From a bacterium (lineage in GTDB: Bacteria > Krumholzibacteriota > Krumholzibacteriia > LZORAL124-64-63): a stretch of DNA of 6,461 bases. The stretch spans positions 1 through 6,461 of the forward strand of contig DAOVZQ010000157.1 in NCBI GenBank assembly GCA_030635025.1, written 5' to 3'. Of this stretch, positions 5,612 to 6,461 are shown one piece after another. Numbering within the stretch: position 1 is the first letter of the stretch; every line of letters starts with the position of its first letter. Below the pieces are notes generated by a model, which was not told the origin of the DNA, searched no databases, and saw only the letters and a list, made by a program, of their open reading frames with translations. The position numbers and the translations under genes were made by a program.

Positions 5612-6461
5612 GAATTCAGCCGGGCCCTGCATCCGGAATTCAATATTTACCATGAAACGGCTGCCCGTTCAAGGCTTTATATTAAGCTTTTTCCTGTTGA
5701 ACTAATATTCAACCAGGCAAATCCCGAGGGAACATACCAGGGTCGGCTGAGGGTGCACTACGAATTGAAGGAACTGATCGATGGAAGGGAAAGTGAGTTT
5801 GTAGCAGATAGTACAACTGCAGATTTCACCCTCCGGAAGGCAGAGGTGAAAAACATATTTGTGGCCAACCTTCCTCTCATGACAAGGGAAGGTAGCAAGT
5901 ATATACTAAAGGTTGTAACTACTGACATGCTGAGGAGAAAAGGGACCACAAACTTTATCCATGTTGACCGCAGCAGTGTGAATACGGCTCAAAATTACCA
6001 GGTGGTCTCGGTAACAACCGGGTATCCTTCGTTCGATAAGGTGTTCCATTCCAATGAGATTTTCTATGTGAAATACAACCGCCGGGGTGTGGATACGGTT
6101 TATATAAAGTATTATAAGAATGATTTCCCATTGCCCCGTCCCCCGGTAACCAACCTCAGTTCCCCCAAACCTGATTTCCGTCCTGACAGCATTTTTGCAT
6201 TCGCGTACAGTGATACGGTGAAGTACATGCTTCCCCTTGAGGGAATGTATCATATACAGGTAGATCCGAACCAGGAAGGGGGCCTCTCCCTGTTTCCTTT
6301 CCGCAATACTTACCCGCGTGTTGCCAGTGTACCTAACATGGTTGGTCCACTGGTCTACCTTGCCAATTCGCAGGAGTACAATGAACTGATAAACCAGACC
6401 AACCTTAAGCTGGCCATGGATAATTTCTGGCTGCAGGCGGGTGGCAACGTGCAGACATCCA
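4976..6461 (+). CDS. In-frame chimera: barrel-like N-terminus joined to a Bacteroidota-style GWxTD protein, 3' end missing
   Basis: The frame from the ATG at 4976 (GAGG 5 bases upstream, 14 bases after the previous stop) stays open to the window end, giving 495 codons. It appears to be two unrelated parts. Residues 1-22 are a signal peptide (MKVFRIAMLICAV..., cleavage near VLA). Residues 23 to about 215 begin RVASMGGGDDYFEDVNNVL and continue in alternating hydrophobic/aromatic strands (ASWGVGGLFLYG, AVQIGLQWQLTW, TFGLGGRFELG), as in an outer-membrane barrel. From about residue 218 (LHPEFNIYHE) the text matches the style of Bacteroidota GWxTD proteins: LYIKLFPVELIF, RLRVHYELKE, FIHVDRSSV, GLSLFPFRNTYPRV, MVGPLVYLANSQEYNELI and NLKLAMDNFWLQAGGN. 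The GWxTD motif itself would lie past the window end. GC content and codon use change sharply at the same point. Treat as a probable artefact. Confidence 0.6.
   Translation, partial: MKVFRIAMLICAVCCFAAPVLATSSRVASMGGGDDYFEDVNNVLRWYGSLASYDGTALFEFGATGVSGGALNRRAASILAELGGEASWGVGGLFLYGDDPDEVIRLAWGKSFGAVQIGLQWQLTWENDTYWHHGLYGPLDYETMDQTFGLGGRFELGPRTYMDAAVDIVQTYRGLSADSGPDFGAGYNHDTFGTRVRLFHGMSERTAIVPVLEFSRALHPEFNIYHETAARSRLYIKLFPVELIFNQANPEGTYQGRLRVHYELKELIDGRESEFVADSTTADFTLRKAEVKNIFVANLPLMTREGSKYILKVVTTDMLRRKGTTNFIHVDRSSVNTAQNYQVVSVTTGYPSFDKVFHSNEIFYVKYNRRGVDTVYIKYYKNDFPLPRPPVTNLSSPKPDFRPDSIFAFAYSDTVKYMLPLEGMYHIQVDPNQEGGLSLFPFRNTYPRVASVPNMVGPLVYLANSQEYNELINQTNLKLAMDNFWLQAGGNVQTS
5590..5645. other. Composition break: probable chimeric junction
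   Basis: Counting by eye, 5581-5640 has 39 G/C in 60 bases, 5641-5700 has 23 in 60, and 6061-6120 has 21 in 60. GAATTCA occurs at 5612-5618 and 5636-5642, on either side of the break. The protein text changes from barrel-like to GWxTD-like here. The exact point cannot be fixed by eye, because LHPEF may belong to either side. Confidence 0.75.
5642..6461 (+). other. Bacteroidota-like GWxTD gene fragment, 3' end open
   Basis: This stretch encodes the N-terminal and middle region of a GWxTD protein in the style found in Bacteroidota. Six arginines use AGG or AGA, codons nearly absent upstream except for two AGAs at about 5561-5569. ATA, AAG and AAT codons are also frequent. The beta-rich region includes TVYIKYYKNDFPLP, DSIFAFAYSDTVKY and GMYHIQVD. 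It then runs into the helix MVGPLVYLANSQEYNELI...DNFWLQAGG, which precedes the GWxTD motif in the family. Its own start and signal sequence are not present; the frame borrows those of the barrel gene. Role unknown; related proteins are exported. Confidence 0.65.

Noticed and set aside
5241..5705. Plus-strand frame of 154 codons over the barrel/GWxTD join
   Set aside because: It has no ribosome site and no recognisable product, and it runs in a different frame from the 4976 gene, which carries a signal peptide.
5758..6253. Minus-strand open frames in the AT-rich end
   Set aside because: They are antisense to a frame that reads well as a GWxTD protein throughout.
1..6461. tRNA, rRNA, CRISPR array, insertion sequence or attachment site
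   Set aside because: No cloverleaf, regular repeat-spacer pattern, transposase gene or terminal inverted repeats were seen on either strand.

Overview
The first ~5.6 kb is GC-rich, tightly packed, Gram-negative-type coding DNA, all on the + strand. It encodes ExbD/TonB energisation proteins, a TolC-family outer-membrane channel, an ABC ATPase of the MacB/LolD type, a GWxTD-domain exported protein and the start of a probable outer-membrane beta-barrel. Tandem ExbD genes followed by TonB, and GWxTD proteins beside envelope-transport genes, suggest an FCB-group lineage (for example an Eisenbacteria- or Krumholzibacteriota-like bacterium). This assignment is inference from gene content and protein style; no search was run.

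Layout. Positions 1-1438 hold the 3' end of one transcription unit: exbD (5'-truncated), a second exbD, then tonB. A strong intrinsic terminator (1468-1494) closes it. The 211-base gap to the next gene also holds an imperfect inverted repeat and a good sigma70-type promoter (TTGGCA, 17 bases, TACAAT at 1572-1600). This promoter should drive a second unit: tolC-like (1650-3020), ABC ATPase (3020-3730, start/stop overlap), GWxTD protein (3696-4961, probably overlapping) and a barrel-like gene (from 4976). Unit 1 would supply proton-motive force to outer-membrane receptors. Unit 2 looks like an envelope export or outer-membrane biogenesis cluster, but no ABC permease or periplasmic adaptor gene is present.

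The most notable feature is an abrupt change near 5590-5645. The reading frame that starts at 4976 stays open to the window end, but its character changes. Upstream it is GC-rich and reads as a beta-barrel N-terminus. Downstream it is much more AT-rich, uses AGG/AGA arginine codons often, and reads as the N-terminal and middle part of a Bacteroidota-style GWxTD protein. Two GAATTCA heptamers 24 bases apart lie at the join. The simplest reading is that two genomes have been joined (assembly, amplification or cloning chimera). A real in-frame recombination is the less likely alternative. The last ~820 bases should not be used to describe the organism of the first 5.6 kb until the join is checked.
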